Shown in pieces: positions 1 to 10,372 of a stretch of 64,000 nucleotides of DNA (its first letter is position 1; every line of letters starts with the position of its first letter). The stretch is from Heracleum sosnowskyi. Its lineage: Eukaryota; Streptophyta; Magnoliopsida; Apiales; Apiaceae. Where the stretch lies: NCBI GenBank assembly GCA_030848705.1, contig CM061243.1:120304674-120368673 (forward strand), given 5' to 3'. The notes beneath the pieces are model-generated. The model saw only the letters and a list, made by a program, of their open reading frames with translations, was not told the origin of the DNA and ran no database searches. The translations under genes and the position numbers were made by a program.

Positions 1-2871
1 TAATACATTTTCAATGTATGTACTCTGACTTAAGCCGAAAAATATCCGTGATCTATCTCTATAGATCATGATCCCTAAGATATAGGACACATCTCTTAAG
101 TCTTTCATCTAGAAACTATTTCTCTACCAAGTCTTAACAGTCTGTTGAGAAAGAATGGCATTCCTTATTTGTAATATATCATCTACATATGATACAAGGA
201 ATGCCACATGGCTCCCACTAACCTTCTTGTAAACACACGGTTCATCTTCATTTTGAATAGAGCCAAACTATTTGACTGTTCCATCAAAAACGTATATTCC
301 ATCTCCTCGAGGCTTACTTTAATCCATAAATGGATCGACTTATCTTATAAACCATTCTAGCAAAACTTGGATCTACAAAACCTTCAGGTTGTGTCATGTA
401 CACAACCTCTTCAACACTCCCATTTAAGAAAGTAGTCTTGACATCCATTTGCCAGATTTCGTAGTCATAGTAAGCAAGCAAAATCCTGATGGACTTGACC
501 ATTGCTACTGGTGAGAAAGTTTCATCATAGTCAATACCATGAATTTACTTGAAACCTTTTGCCACCAGTCGTGCCTTATAGGTCTGTACATTACTATCCA
601 TGTCAGTTTTCTTCTTGAAAACACAATTGCACCTTATAGGTTTTACCCCTTTAGGTGGATCAACCAAAGTCCATACTTGGTTTTTCATACATGGAATCCA
701 TCTTAGATTTCATGGCCTCCTGCCAACTTTTAGATCTTGGAATGTTCATAGCGTCTTGGTAGGTAAGAGGCTCATTATCATTATTCACAAGCGACATCAC
801 CATCCTGAGTCAAGAGAAATTCATAATATATCTCGGACTCATGGTGAATCCTACCAGACCTACGAACAACCTGTGTTTCTTGAGCAGTATTGTCATTAAC
901 ATTTTTTTGTACATTCTGCTCTTGTTCCAACTTCAGTTCAATGTTATCTCATGGTTCTCGATCCTCATCGAGATCTATTTTCCTCCCACTATTTCTTTTA
1001 GAAAGAAATTCTCTCTCAAGAAATACAGCAGTTCCAGCAACAAACACTTTGTTCTCTGGAGGATTAATGAAGTAATACCTCTTTTGTTTTAATTTGGTAT
1101 CCCACAAAATTCCATTTATCTGATTTTGGTCCTAGCTTGTCAGAGGTTAAACGTTTCACAAACGCTTGGCATCCCCTAATTTTCATAAATGACATGCTAT
1201 GACTTTTCTCAGTCCACATCTTATATGGTGTCTCCTGAACCAGTTTAGTAGGAACACGGTTTAGTGTATATGCACATGTCTCTAGGGTATAACCCCAGAA
1301 ACTTATTGGAAGATTCTTCTGACTTCATCATCCATCGCACTATGTCCAACAAAGTGTGATTTTAGTTCTTAGAAACCCCTTTCTTTGAACCTTTTATACT
1401 TCAGCTTAATATTCTTTGAACTTTTCAAAAGATTAGAATTTGTTCTTCAAAAGATATCCATATTCGTATCTACTGAAATCATCAGTAACCGCTATAAAGT
1501 AGTAAAACCTACCTTCTGCCATCGTACGTATATGACCACATACATCACCATGTATAAGTCATAATCGTTCGATGACCCTTTCACCATTTCTAGTAAAAGG
1601 GGCTTTTTGTCTTTTTACCAAATAAACCAAGATTCACATTCTTCGTATGATTCATAATCAAACTTATCCAATCATCCATCAGTATGTAAATTGGAAATGC
1701 ATTTCTTATAATATGTCCTTAATTACAGTGCCAAAGGTAATGTTTGATTTGAGTCATTTTAGAACATATAAATTGTTAACTAATTGTGCAACATCATTAA
1801 CCTTTTCATTGAAATGTAATAAACAACAATTGTTATATATCCAATTAAAATGAAAAACCTTTCTTGTCCATACAAGAAACCAATATAATGTCTCTACTCT
1901 TAGAGGCGCGTAGTTACAATTATCAAGTTCTAAACTTAGCCTTATAGGCAAAATTAAGTAACGAGTTACTTCAACTAGAGCAACAACTTTTGCTCCAATT
2001 CTAACCCGAAACCTGAAACTTGACCCTCGCCGGTCTTCTTCTTAGATCTTCCAAATAAGCATGACAGTTTAACTTCTTGTCTTTCGGTTTTCCACAGAAG
2101 CGACAATCGTCTTCTTTAATTAGCAACACCTCCTTTAGGCGACAAAACCTCTTTGGGATTGGAGTTTAATATGGCTATAGAATTAGATCAAATCTTCTTC
2201 TTTCCATTCCATTTTCCTTTCCCAAAACATTCCTACATTCACCATCATTATGGGAGTAGTCCATGCATTTATCATGTTGCTTACAGCAGTTCTCAACGTG
2301 CTTCACAACTTAATGGGTGCTATGTCTATCTCATTTATTTCGTTGTTCACTAACTAATTGAGAATAATTATTATTCAAAGATTTGTATGATCAAATCATT
2401 CTGAGTCTCTAGACCAATCTTGAAACCCAAAAAATAATAATCAAGGTACTCATTATACCCTATCATCTTTAGAACATCTGGACCAACCGAATCTCACTTT
2501 CCCTACTTGTAGGTGTATGGTGTCTTGCTATTGTCAAATCCCTTTTGACGAGCCTTTTCCTCAAACATCTTTTAAGGTGCTCAAATATCTCATAAGCATC
2601 CATATGCTCATATTGTTTCTTAAGCTCAACACTCATAGTTGCAAGCACGAGACATGAAACATCATCAGTCGAATCATCAATTTGCTTCCAATACGCATAA
2701 TGTTCGGCACATGTTACATTCTCAGCTAAAAGGTAAGGGAAGAATTTGACTAACATCGTGGTGCCTGAGGACGATCCTCAAGCTCCTATATCAGTCGAGG
2801 AAATTTGTTCCTGTCAGCTTGTCCTTCTTAAGGACTGATCGCATAGAGAAGTTGTTTGTGTTATTTGTCAT
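1..2871 (-). mobile_element. Ty1/copia retrotransposon remnant (gag-pol, degenerate, cut by window edge)
   Basis: Reading the minus strand, a gag start lies at 2871 (MTNNTNNFSMRSVLKKDKL, then a TGA where a Trp codon is usual). Next come further gag sequence (about 2756-2469), a degenerate zinc-knuckle-like stretch (about 2110-2040), an integrase core (about 1580-1440, reading LIHGDVCGHIRTMAEG then TDDFSRY) and reverse transcriptase (502-1, reading WQMDVKTTFLNG, with the catalytic YVDD at 178-189). The order gag, integrase, RT is that of Ty1/copia rather than Ty3. Many stops and frameshifts show the element is dead. RT continues past base 1, so RNase H and the 3' LTR lie outside the window. 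Confidence 0.9.
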
Positions 2872-3651
2872 TTGATAGCTACAACATTAAAGTGCATAAA
2901 ATTAATCTAGGTTGCAAATTTATTAATTATTATGTTTAAGTGATTATGGTATATCATTATATATCTCCCACTATTTTTATCAAATAAATAGCCCTAACTA
3001 TTAATTCAGAAAGAATTTCTTAACTTTAAATCGATAATATAATCTTAACAATTGGATAGTACTACCGATAGTACTACCAAGTGTATTGATAGTACTGCCG
3101 GTATTAATATCAAATGAAATTGGTTGGCGCGTGAAAGGGAATGCAGGATTGAATTGTTTAAATACAAGTGTGATCATTCAACAGAAACATACAAGACAGA
3201 AACAGAAAGCAAAGCATCATATCCTTTCTTCTGCCATTAACATCAACCAACCGCAAAGCTTCACATTAAATTTCTTGTAATAAATTCTAGCCAGAAAAGT
3301 TATATTCAATCAACTAGAATTCAATTACTTGTACTGCTTTGACAATCTAACAGATCATAATCCCTAGAATTTCTATCGAACAACTTTTTAATATTCGATC
3401 TTTTTATTACAAATATAGATAAATTCATGTCGATTTTATTCTAGATTTGTTTTAACAAGAACTCTGTAATCTGTACACAGAATTGTAACACCCTTCAAGT
3501 TCAATAGAGTTTTATTTAACTTGAATCTTGTTTCATTTTATTCCGCAGATAATTTGTTATTGTAATTGTTAAATCTACTATCAATACAAATTCGATTAAA
3601 CAGTATTGTTTGTATTCAATCCCCCTTCTACAAACATATCAGGACCTAACA
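2872..3651 (-). mobile_element. Putative 5' LTR and leader of the copia remnant
   Basis: Directly upstream (minus strand) of the gag start. At 3651 the minus strand reads TGTTAGGTCCT, a typical plant LTR start, and no coding sequence lies between it and gag. I could not find a clear methionine-tRNA primer-binding site, so the LTR/leader boundary is unplaced and the LTR call is an inference. The second LTR is outside the window, so the length cannot be checked here. Confidence 0.45.
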
Positions 3652-4517
3652 AATACATCTTCTTGGTATGTGCAAAAACTACTAGAAAGACTAATAAAAA
3701 GAAACAAAGGGAGTATTGAACTTGAAGGGTACTAAATTTAATATAAATAAATGAAAACATAAAAAATTATTATTTAGGATAAATTAACATGTTTGACACT
3801 CGTCAAAATGCTTGAATCGGAGATTCTATTAGGATAAGGTATATGGGTATACAGTGTTGTATTTGGGATAGCATTGTACTTTGAAATCCCTTGTGCTCCC
3901 ACCGATTAACCTTCCGTTTTTGGATTAGGATTGATTTCCAGATTTGCGTTGGGGGCCCATTCAGCAAACACATGCACAACATGGTGGGAGCCCACTCACC
4001 ATGTACATACATACTGTCTGCTTCCACACGATACTATTTCTTTCTACAATCCATCCAAAACTGGGCCCCTTGCATTTGCACTTGTCACCGAAAACACTAT
4101 TTAAATAATACAACTGCATTTACTATTTATTCGTATATCATATAAATATAAATATAAATATATATATATATATATTTCTCTGTAAGAATTATGGTTAAAG
4201 TTTATGAAATTTAAATGGTTTAAAAATAAAAAAATTATAATTAATTACTTCATCTTTTCTGAATTATTTTACGTAAAATGAGTGTAACTGTTTTATAATA
4301 AGAAAAATATAATTATCTAAACTTAAAGAAGAAGATGGTCAAAATTGTATACACATTGACTTCTGACTTTGTGTAGTACCAGTAGCATTGCAAATTGCAA
4401 TACAAATTCAAAGCAAAACGAAGTTCAAGTCAAAAAAGAACAGCTTGAACAAGAGTAAGTCCATTTCATTAAATTGAGCCTCCCCGTAAAATTAAGAAAA
4501 TTGACAGATCTATATAT
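3652..4517. other. AT-rich intergenic stretch
   Basis: No gene recognised. Contains an AT dinucleotide run near 4150-4176. Short open frames here have no family features. Confidence 0.5.
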
Positions 4518-4790
4518 CACTACTAGAAAAATTGGACTAGGCAACGACTTAAAATCGATGTTTGACAAAAATAGGATCGATGTATAAGTGATTGTAGAGA
4601 AAGATCAGACTTTTAGATATCGGTTTTAAAGCGATGTTAAGAACATGTTTAGACATTGATTTATAACAAACATATGATGTCGTTTTTATATGTGACCGTA
4701 GAGAAAGATCATGCTTTTTGACATCGATTTTAAATAACATGTTTAAACATTAGTTTATAACAAACATATGATGTTGTATGAGTTTGTAAT
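4518..4790 (+). mobile_element. CACTA (En/Spm-like) element terminus with subterminal repeats
   Basis: CACTACTAGAAAAATTGG at 4518 matches the CACTA-superfamily terminal inverted repeat. It is followed by subterminal repeats built on ATCGATTTTAAA-type motifs in both orientations, and by two direct copies of an approximately 90-bp unit (about 4592-4685 and 4697-4779). The opposite terminus and a 3-bp target duplication were not found, so this is a truncated or solo end. Confidence 0.6.
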
Positions 4791-5283
4791 TTGTAAATGA
4801 ATTATAGAGTAAATTATGAATGTATCGAATCATCTTTATGGTTTTTCAATAAAAATTTAGAGGATATTTTAATTAGATTTAAATAAAAATCTAATCAAAA
4901 TACCTACATTTTTGAAGTGGTAAATATAAAGATGATAAAAATGGCAAAAGCGTAGCAGCTCCGTGCCGTGGAATCAACAGGATGGGAGTAAGCGAGAGAG
5001 AAAGGAGATCAGAACAGCCCCCCAGAACACAAAAACAGAACATCACACAAGTCTTTGTCAACCGACTCGGTCGGGATGATGATGCTACAACAAGAAGAGC
5101 GTATGTGTTTTCTGGATTCTCTTGTCTCTCGCCCTTTATTTTCGCCGGTGATAATTTTAATTGGAAAAAATTATACAATTGGAAATAACATTTATAACCC
5201 CTGATTTTTTTTGAATAAAAATTTATATTTTATACATTTATTGAAAAAAAATATATGTTTTGAGCATGTATTTCTTTTACCTC

Positions 5284-5572
5284 TATAAATCAAGCTTCAA
5301 ATAGCGGCGCTCTTTGGTCTCTCCTTACTTCGTTTCTAAGCTCATCCACCTCCCTCTACTATATAGACAAATAGCCACCTCTCTCTCTCTTCCAATCCCT
5401 CATATAAACACACATTCATAACATACCCATCAAGAACCTCAAACATCTTCTTCTCAATCCCTCACTCCTACCATACCACACATAAAAATCAATAGCCGGG
5501 ATTTCAGTCTAGGTTAAACCGTGACTCGGATATATTCCATTATTAAAAACTCATACACAGAAATATTTAAAC
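5284..5572 (+). promoter_or_regulatory. Likely core promoter and 5' UTR of the AHL gene
   Basis: Candidate TATA motifs are TATAAAT at 5284-5290, TATATAG at 5360-5366 and TATAAA at 5403-5408. A CT-rich tract (about 5379-5390) and C/A-rich leader sequence, common in plant 5' UTRs, lie between them and the ATG. The transcription start cannot be fixed from sequence. Confidence 0.4.
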
Positions 5573-6424
5573 ATGAAAGGTGAATACACGGATGAAACCC
5601 ACCGTACCACCTCAACAATGTTCTCCAAAATCCACCAAACACAAAAATTCCAACCACACCACCTCCACAACCCTACCCCAACACCACAACCCTACTCCAC
5701 TCAACCCCTCCACGTCACCACTTTCCAAGACCAATCCACCAGCCCTTCCAAAACCGAACCCTCCCAAAACGACGGTGCTTCCATAGAACTCCTACGCCGT
5801 CCACGTGGCCGCCCACCCGGATCCAAAAACAAACACAAATCCCCCATTATCATAACCCGAGAACCCGACCCGTCCATGTCACCTTACGTCCTCGAAATCC
5901 CCGCCGGGTCGGACCTCATTTCCGCCATCACTCTCTACTGCAAACGACGTAACTCGGGTCTTTGTATTCTAAACGGGTCGGGTACAGTCTCTAACGTGAC
6001 GTTGAAGCAACCGTCGAGTACTCCTAACGCTACCGTTACATTTCACGGACGTTTCGACATGTTATCTTTGTCGGGAACTATTATCTTGCCGTCATTACAG
6101 CATGTATCCAACATGTTCACCATCTCACTAGCGGGCCCACAAGGACAAGTTGTGGGTGGGGCCGTGGTGGGCCCACTTGTTGCTGTTTCGACCGTGTATG
6201 TCATTGCGGCGTCGTTTAATAGTCCCGTGTTTCAGAGATTACCTCTTGAAGATGAACAAGGAAATATTATTAATAATGATAATAATAATATTAATAATAG
6301 TGGTGGTGCTGCTGACGTGACATCGCCGTCGGTGGTGTCTGGCGGAGGAGATATATATAGTGGGCAGAGTATGGGTACGGATGTGATATGGGCGCCGACT
6401 CCGAGACAAGCACAGCCGTATTAG
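5573..6424 (+). CDS. AHL17-like: AT-hook motif nuclear-localized protein, AHL17-like
   Basis: Single-exon frame of 283 aa. AHL proteins bind AT-rich DNA through the AT-hook and form multimers through the PPC/DUF296 domain, acting as nuclear chromatin and transcription regulators of growth and development. The AT-hook core RRPRGRPPGSKNK is at residues 75-87 and the PPC domain at about 102-225, including GRFDMLSLSGT (159-169) and SLAGPQGQVVGG (185-196). The N-terminus MKGEY and the C-terminal GTDVIWAPTPR...QPY resemble Arabidopsis AHL17/AHL28 as I recall them. One AT-hook and no intron fit the type-I (clade A) AHLs. Residues 21-70 are low-complexity (His, Pro, Thr, Gln) and 230-242 are Asn-rich. 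The first ATG is used because the family-like MKGEY starts there. Confidence 0.93.
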   Translation: MKGEYTDETHRTTSTMFSKIHQTQKFQPHHLHNPTPTPQPYSTQPLHVTTFQDQSTSPSKTEPSQNDGASIELLRRPRGRPPGSKNKHKSPIIITREPDPSMSPYVLEIPAGSDLISAITLYCKRRNSGLCILNGSGTVSNVTLKQPSSTPNATVTFHGRFDMLSLSGTIILPSLQHVSNMFTISLAGPQGQVVGGAVVGPLVAVSTVYVIAASFNSPVFQRLPLEDEQGNIINNDNNNINNSGGAADVTSPSVVSGGGDIYSGQSMGTDVIWAPTPRQAQPY

Positions 6425-7630
6425 CATTTGATTATTAGTATGATTTATTTATGGGATTAGTTTATGATTATGGTTTGTAATTTTTTGATTAGCTATTGTT
6501 AATTTGTTATCAAGACAGTGTTTAGTTTAGTTTGGGTAAGTTTAGTGATGTTGATTAGTGGTGAAATGAGTTTGTTTGGTTGTTGTAATGAACTAATGGT
6601 GTGTTGTTTTTACTATTTTAGTCGATGTTTGTTGGATGTTTTGTCACATAGACTATATTTGGCATGATAGTTAGCTAATACATATACGATCACATTGACA
6701 TTCTGACCTTAAAACCAGGTTCCGGAACTGTGATTTTTTTTAAGTTCGGTTAAGAACACCTTGAAATTTTAGAAGAACCAGGTAGTTATATAAGTTCCGA
6801 ATTAAGAAATTTTGAGATTGACATATTCTTTAACATTGTTGCATGTTCGAATTTTTCAAAAAAATCAATGTAATTATGCATGTAACCTATAATGGGAACT
6901 TGTATATTAGAGAATTAGGAAAAACATTAGATTATTTTTTCGCTTTACATACCAGTCTTATTTTTGATAAAATTCGAATTTTTAATGTTATGCGTAAAAG
7001 AACGAGGAAAATATCGATACATCAAAAGATTGTTTGTCTAGCGGACTTTAATTTTGTAATGTTTATACAACATGATTAACTAAAAAGTAGTAATAAATTG
7101 TCAATGAAAACTTTGATTCATCTTAGTATCATGTATACAAATTGGAACTTTGCAAGTTCTGAAAAACGCGGATAAGAAAAGTAATGGGGATGGGGTTTGA
7201 GAAAGGAAGACGGTGGCATGGGGGGTTGTTTGGAGTAAGCTTGAAGATAGAGGATATAGGATGGACCGGCTGACAAAACTGACCCCCACCTCTTTGATGT
7301 CACCGTCTGAGTTGATAATAATTATTATATATGCCAAACAGAGCATCGAGTAACAGCTGGGGATTAGCATACTGTATACACATGATCAGGATGGCTCATT
7401 GATGCAGCCTGGAATCTGGATGCTATGTTAGGTTAGGATTGCATCCTCTGTACATATAGCCAAGTGGACTCTGAAAACACCAAAGGGATATATCATGCAC
7501 ATCATCATCAATGCAGTTGATGTATTCCGTACTCAAAATCGACAAAAACACGAAAATTACCGTCTATTTTTAATCTCGATAAATTTATAAATATCGGGTC
7601 GGTGTATGAAGCAACTTTATTTATGCTTTA
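6425..7630. other. 3' flank of the AHL gene, no gene seen
   Basis: TG-rich 3' UTR-like sequence follows the stop to about 6640. The rest is AT-rich with no recognisable coding or repeat structure; short open frames here carry no family motifs. Confidence 0.5.
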
Positions 7631-7938
7631 GAGTCCATTTGAGTAAACATAAAATTATTGTTTATAACTTAAAGTTGCTTGAATTCATAAGTTATATGAA
7701 ATTTTTTCAACTTAATATATGTTTGAGTAATTTTGTATTATTAGTAACTTATGAGTTATTAATAATACAAACATACATTTTTTAATTTATTTTTTAATTA
7801 ACTTATGAGTTATCCCGACTTTAAGTGATTTTTTAATTTTAAGTCACCTTTTAAATTTATTAGACAAACATACATTTTTTAGATTAAAGTCAAAAATCAC
7901 TTAAAGCTGCGGGTTTTAAGCCGGAGTGAAACAAGCTC
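7631..7938. mobile_element. Harbinger/Tourist-like MITE
   Basis: Non-coding, AT-rich and rich in internal inverted repeats. For example, AAGTGATTTTT and its complement recur, as do TAACTTATGAGTTA-type palindromes. It begins GAGTCC and ends AAGCTC, and is flanked on both sides by TTA (7628-7630 and 7939-7941), the 3-bp target duplication typical of PIF/Harbinger elements. Terminal repeats are short and imperfect, so the superfamily call is tentative. Confidence 0.55.
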
Positions 7939-8319
7939 TTAATCTTTTTCTTGTAGTGTATATCTTTATTGATGTCATTGTCATGTTAGCAGAGGTGTGG
8001 ATAGCTAGCTAGGATTGCGTTTGGTTCTGCCTCTGCTTCTCATTTCGCTTTACAATTTTGCAGGCGCATGAGTCTAGGTTATTATTTGCTTTTGTGTCGT
8101 GGAAATTACAGAGGACTGCTGGGTGCCAATGTTTGTATGATACGTAATTCAGCTTTTTTACTTTTTCATTTCTTCTTCCAAATCTTTATCTTTTCACAGT
8201 TCACACTCTTGATGTTGATAGGACTTTGATCTAGATCTTCTGTGCATGCTCTCTTTATTTTGTCTATTTCTTCTCTCCATTCCCCATCTTTTTTGGGACA
8301 TGTTTAATTTGCTTGCCCT

Positions 8320-8409
8320 TGTTAGAATAACAATATATGATCCTGGAAATGCCTTCCTCTAATACCTTAAGGTTTTAGATGAGCTGGTTACTCAACATGG
8401 TATCAGAGC
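8320..8409 (+). mobile_element. Short LTR end with tRNA-Met primer-binding site
   Basis: A 78-bp segment starts TGTTAGAATAA and ends CTCAACA (8397). It is followed at once by TGGTATCAGAGC (8398-8409), the plant initiator-Met tRNA primer-binding site of copia and TRIM elements. No second LTR or coding region follows, so this is the 5' end of a truncated element, perhaps a TRIM. Confidence 0.7.
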
Positions 8410-8737
8410 TCAGACAGGCGGGAGATCCAACAAAACCTATATTTATCTGTATCCAACAATATTTCGAACATAATGTAACAGAAATAAAAATTTCTTTTTA
8501 ATGATTCAACAATCAATTAATTCAAACTCCATAGGCTAAACTAAACTGGCCCTTCACATTGTCAATTAATTTATGCATATAATAGTAATAGTATAGTTCT
8601 GTTTATCCGAAAATTTTGCCTGTGGAAAAAGTAATTTAAAAAAAAAAAAACAAATCAGAATCTTTGAAGTAGTCAGGCAGACTGCAAGGAGATGAATTGA
8701 ATCCACTGAGAAGGAACAAAAGCTTTATTAAAGGAAA

Positions 8738-8885
8738 CTAAGGTTTCCGAGCAAAATAAGCAGGAGAATGATGAGGGATGAGCATATGATAAAGGAGGGG
8801 ATGACCGTGAATTGAAGCAATGATCAGACTGAAGAAAATTACACAGGGAATGGAATGATAAAACCTAATTGGGGAACTGGGAATC
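8738..8885 (+). repeat. Stray copy of the conserved cassette of the 32-61 kb array
   Basis: The text from AAGGTTTCCGAGCAAAATAA through GGGATGAGCATATGA, a GGAGGGGATGAC core, ATGATCAGACTG and GGAATGGAATGA parallels the cassette at about 32250-32385, 34355-34480 and 35440-35570, with substitutions and small indels. Unlike those copies it has no adjacent tRNA-like segment. It may mark an older dispersed copy or the source of the cassette. Confidence 0.65.
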
Positions 8886-9210
8886 AATGATTTGTAGCCT
8901 AATTTGTGTTAAGTAAAGAAATGGACATGATGCTTGAACATCTTATCAATCAACCAAATGGATTGGTAAAAATATTATGTTCCTATATCATTCTATATCT
9001 TCTAACCAAAGACAACCTCTAGTCGCGCCGAAATCCTCCTACAATACATCTAATCAGAAAGAAAAAACAACTGAAAAGAAGACACCTCGGTTCTACATGA
9101 TCCAAAATTCTGTAATTACTGGATGTTTGGGTCATTCTGCTCACTGCTACTAGAACTTCTACAACCAGAAATGAATATGATAAAGAACCCTAGTTCATAA
9201 GCTTTTCATT

Positions 9211-9787
9211 TCTATAATATATAGGTAGTACAAAGTTTTCAATTATATAATGATGATGTGTCAAAATTGACATTATACAAATTCACAAGATTGTAGTCTA
9301 ACATATAAACACACTCACTTAGATGCATCTAACAGCCGGAATCACCAACCGAGTTTCGCACAAACAATTAAATGACTAAATCCACAAATTGAAACATATC
9401 AAGACTCACATTTAACTCCAAACTGCTTTTTGAGAACAAACAAATGATGGTTGAGATGCCACTGCCTAGCATTCTATAATATATAGGTGGTACAAAGTTT
9501 TCAATTATATAATGATGATGTGTCAAAATTGACATTATACATTATCACATACTTAACAAGCAATTACCAAAATAAATAAATTATGTTCTATACAAATTCA
9601 CAAGATTGTAGTCTTACATATAAACACACTCACTTAGATGCATCTAACAGCCGGAATCACCAACCGAGTTTCGCACAAACAATTAAATGACTAAATCCAC
9701 AAATTGAAACATATCAAGACTCACATTTAACTCCAAACTGCTTTTTGAGAACAAACAAATGATGGTAGAGATGCCACTGCCCAGCAT
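9211..9787. repeat. Local tandem duplication (two copies)
   Basis: Copy one is 9211-9472 and copy two 9473-9787, nearly identical throughout. Copy two carries about 51 extra bases (about 9541-9591) missing from copy one. Non-coding; lies about 0.6 kb beyond the stop codon of the USP gene. Confidence 0.9.
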
Positions 9788-10372
9788 GCTATATATTTCC
9801 AAAGTGTACTTGCCTCCAGAGTAGAGTTTTTATCTGCAGCACCTCATTTCCATCAACACATTGCAACTTGAAAGGCATATAAATACATATGTTGCATAAG
9901 AAACATATTTAAAATAGTTATGTAAGTGAGTCTACTTACTGGCTAGTCAATGTCTCAAGAAAATAAAATAATTTAGAACAGTATATTAACGGAGTTATAA
10001 TAAGAAGAAAACATGTAATGATGAAGTGTACTATTTAGTTATGCTACTTGATTATCTTATATATTCAACTCACTCACCACCAAATTTCTATAAAGTTTCC
10101 TCATCTTTTCCTATAACAGAGAAAAATACCAATGACTTCTGGAACTCAAAGAACCAATTGTATGCCATCATGATTCATATCATAACCAAAATCTAAAAGA
10201 AAAGTAATAGTTTACGATATCAAAGGCGATATTGACTCCCTAATTTTTTCCCAAGAGCATTGGAAGCTCAAAGAAATTGTAGTGACAACATTCCTCCTCT
10301 TTAAAGATATCAAAGCAAATAAAGAGCTTATCAAAGTTCTCAAGAAAGAATACTTGCCGAAAAAACCTCCTC
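9788..10372. other. 3' flank of the USP gene
   Basis: No coding sequence recognised. Expected to include the USP 3' UTR (minus strand); no distinct polyadenylation signal was assigned. Confidence 0.4.

Noticed and set aside
4891..5188. Overlapping small frames on both strands upstream of AHL
   Set aside because: No start context, domain or homology recognised; lies in the presumed promoter region.
7101..7370. 89-codon minus-strand frame
   Set aside because: Composition unlike a protein with any recognisable domain and no supporting splice or promoter signals.
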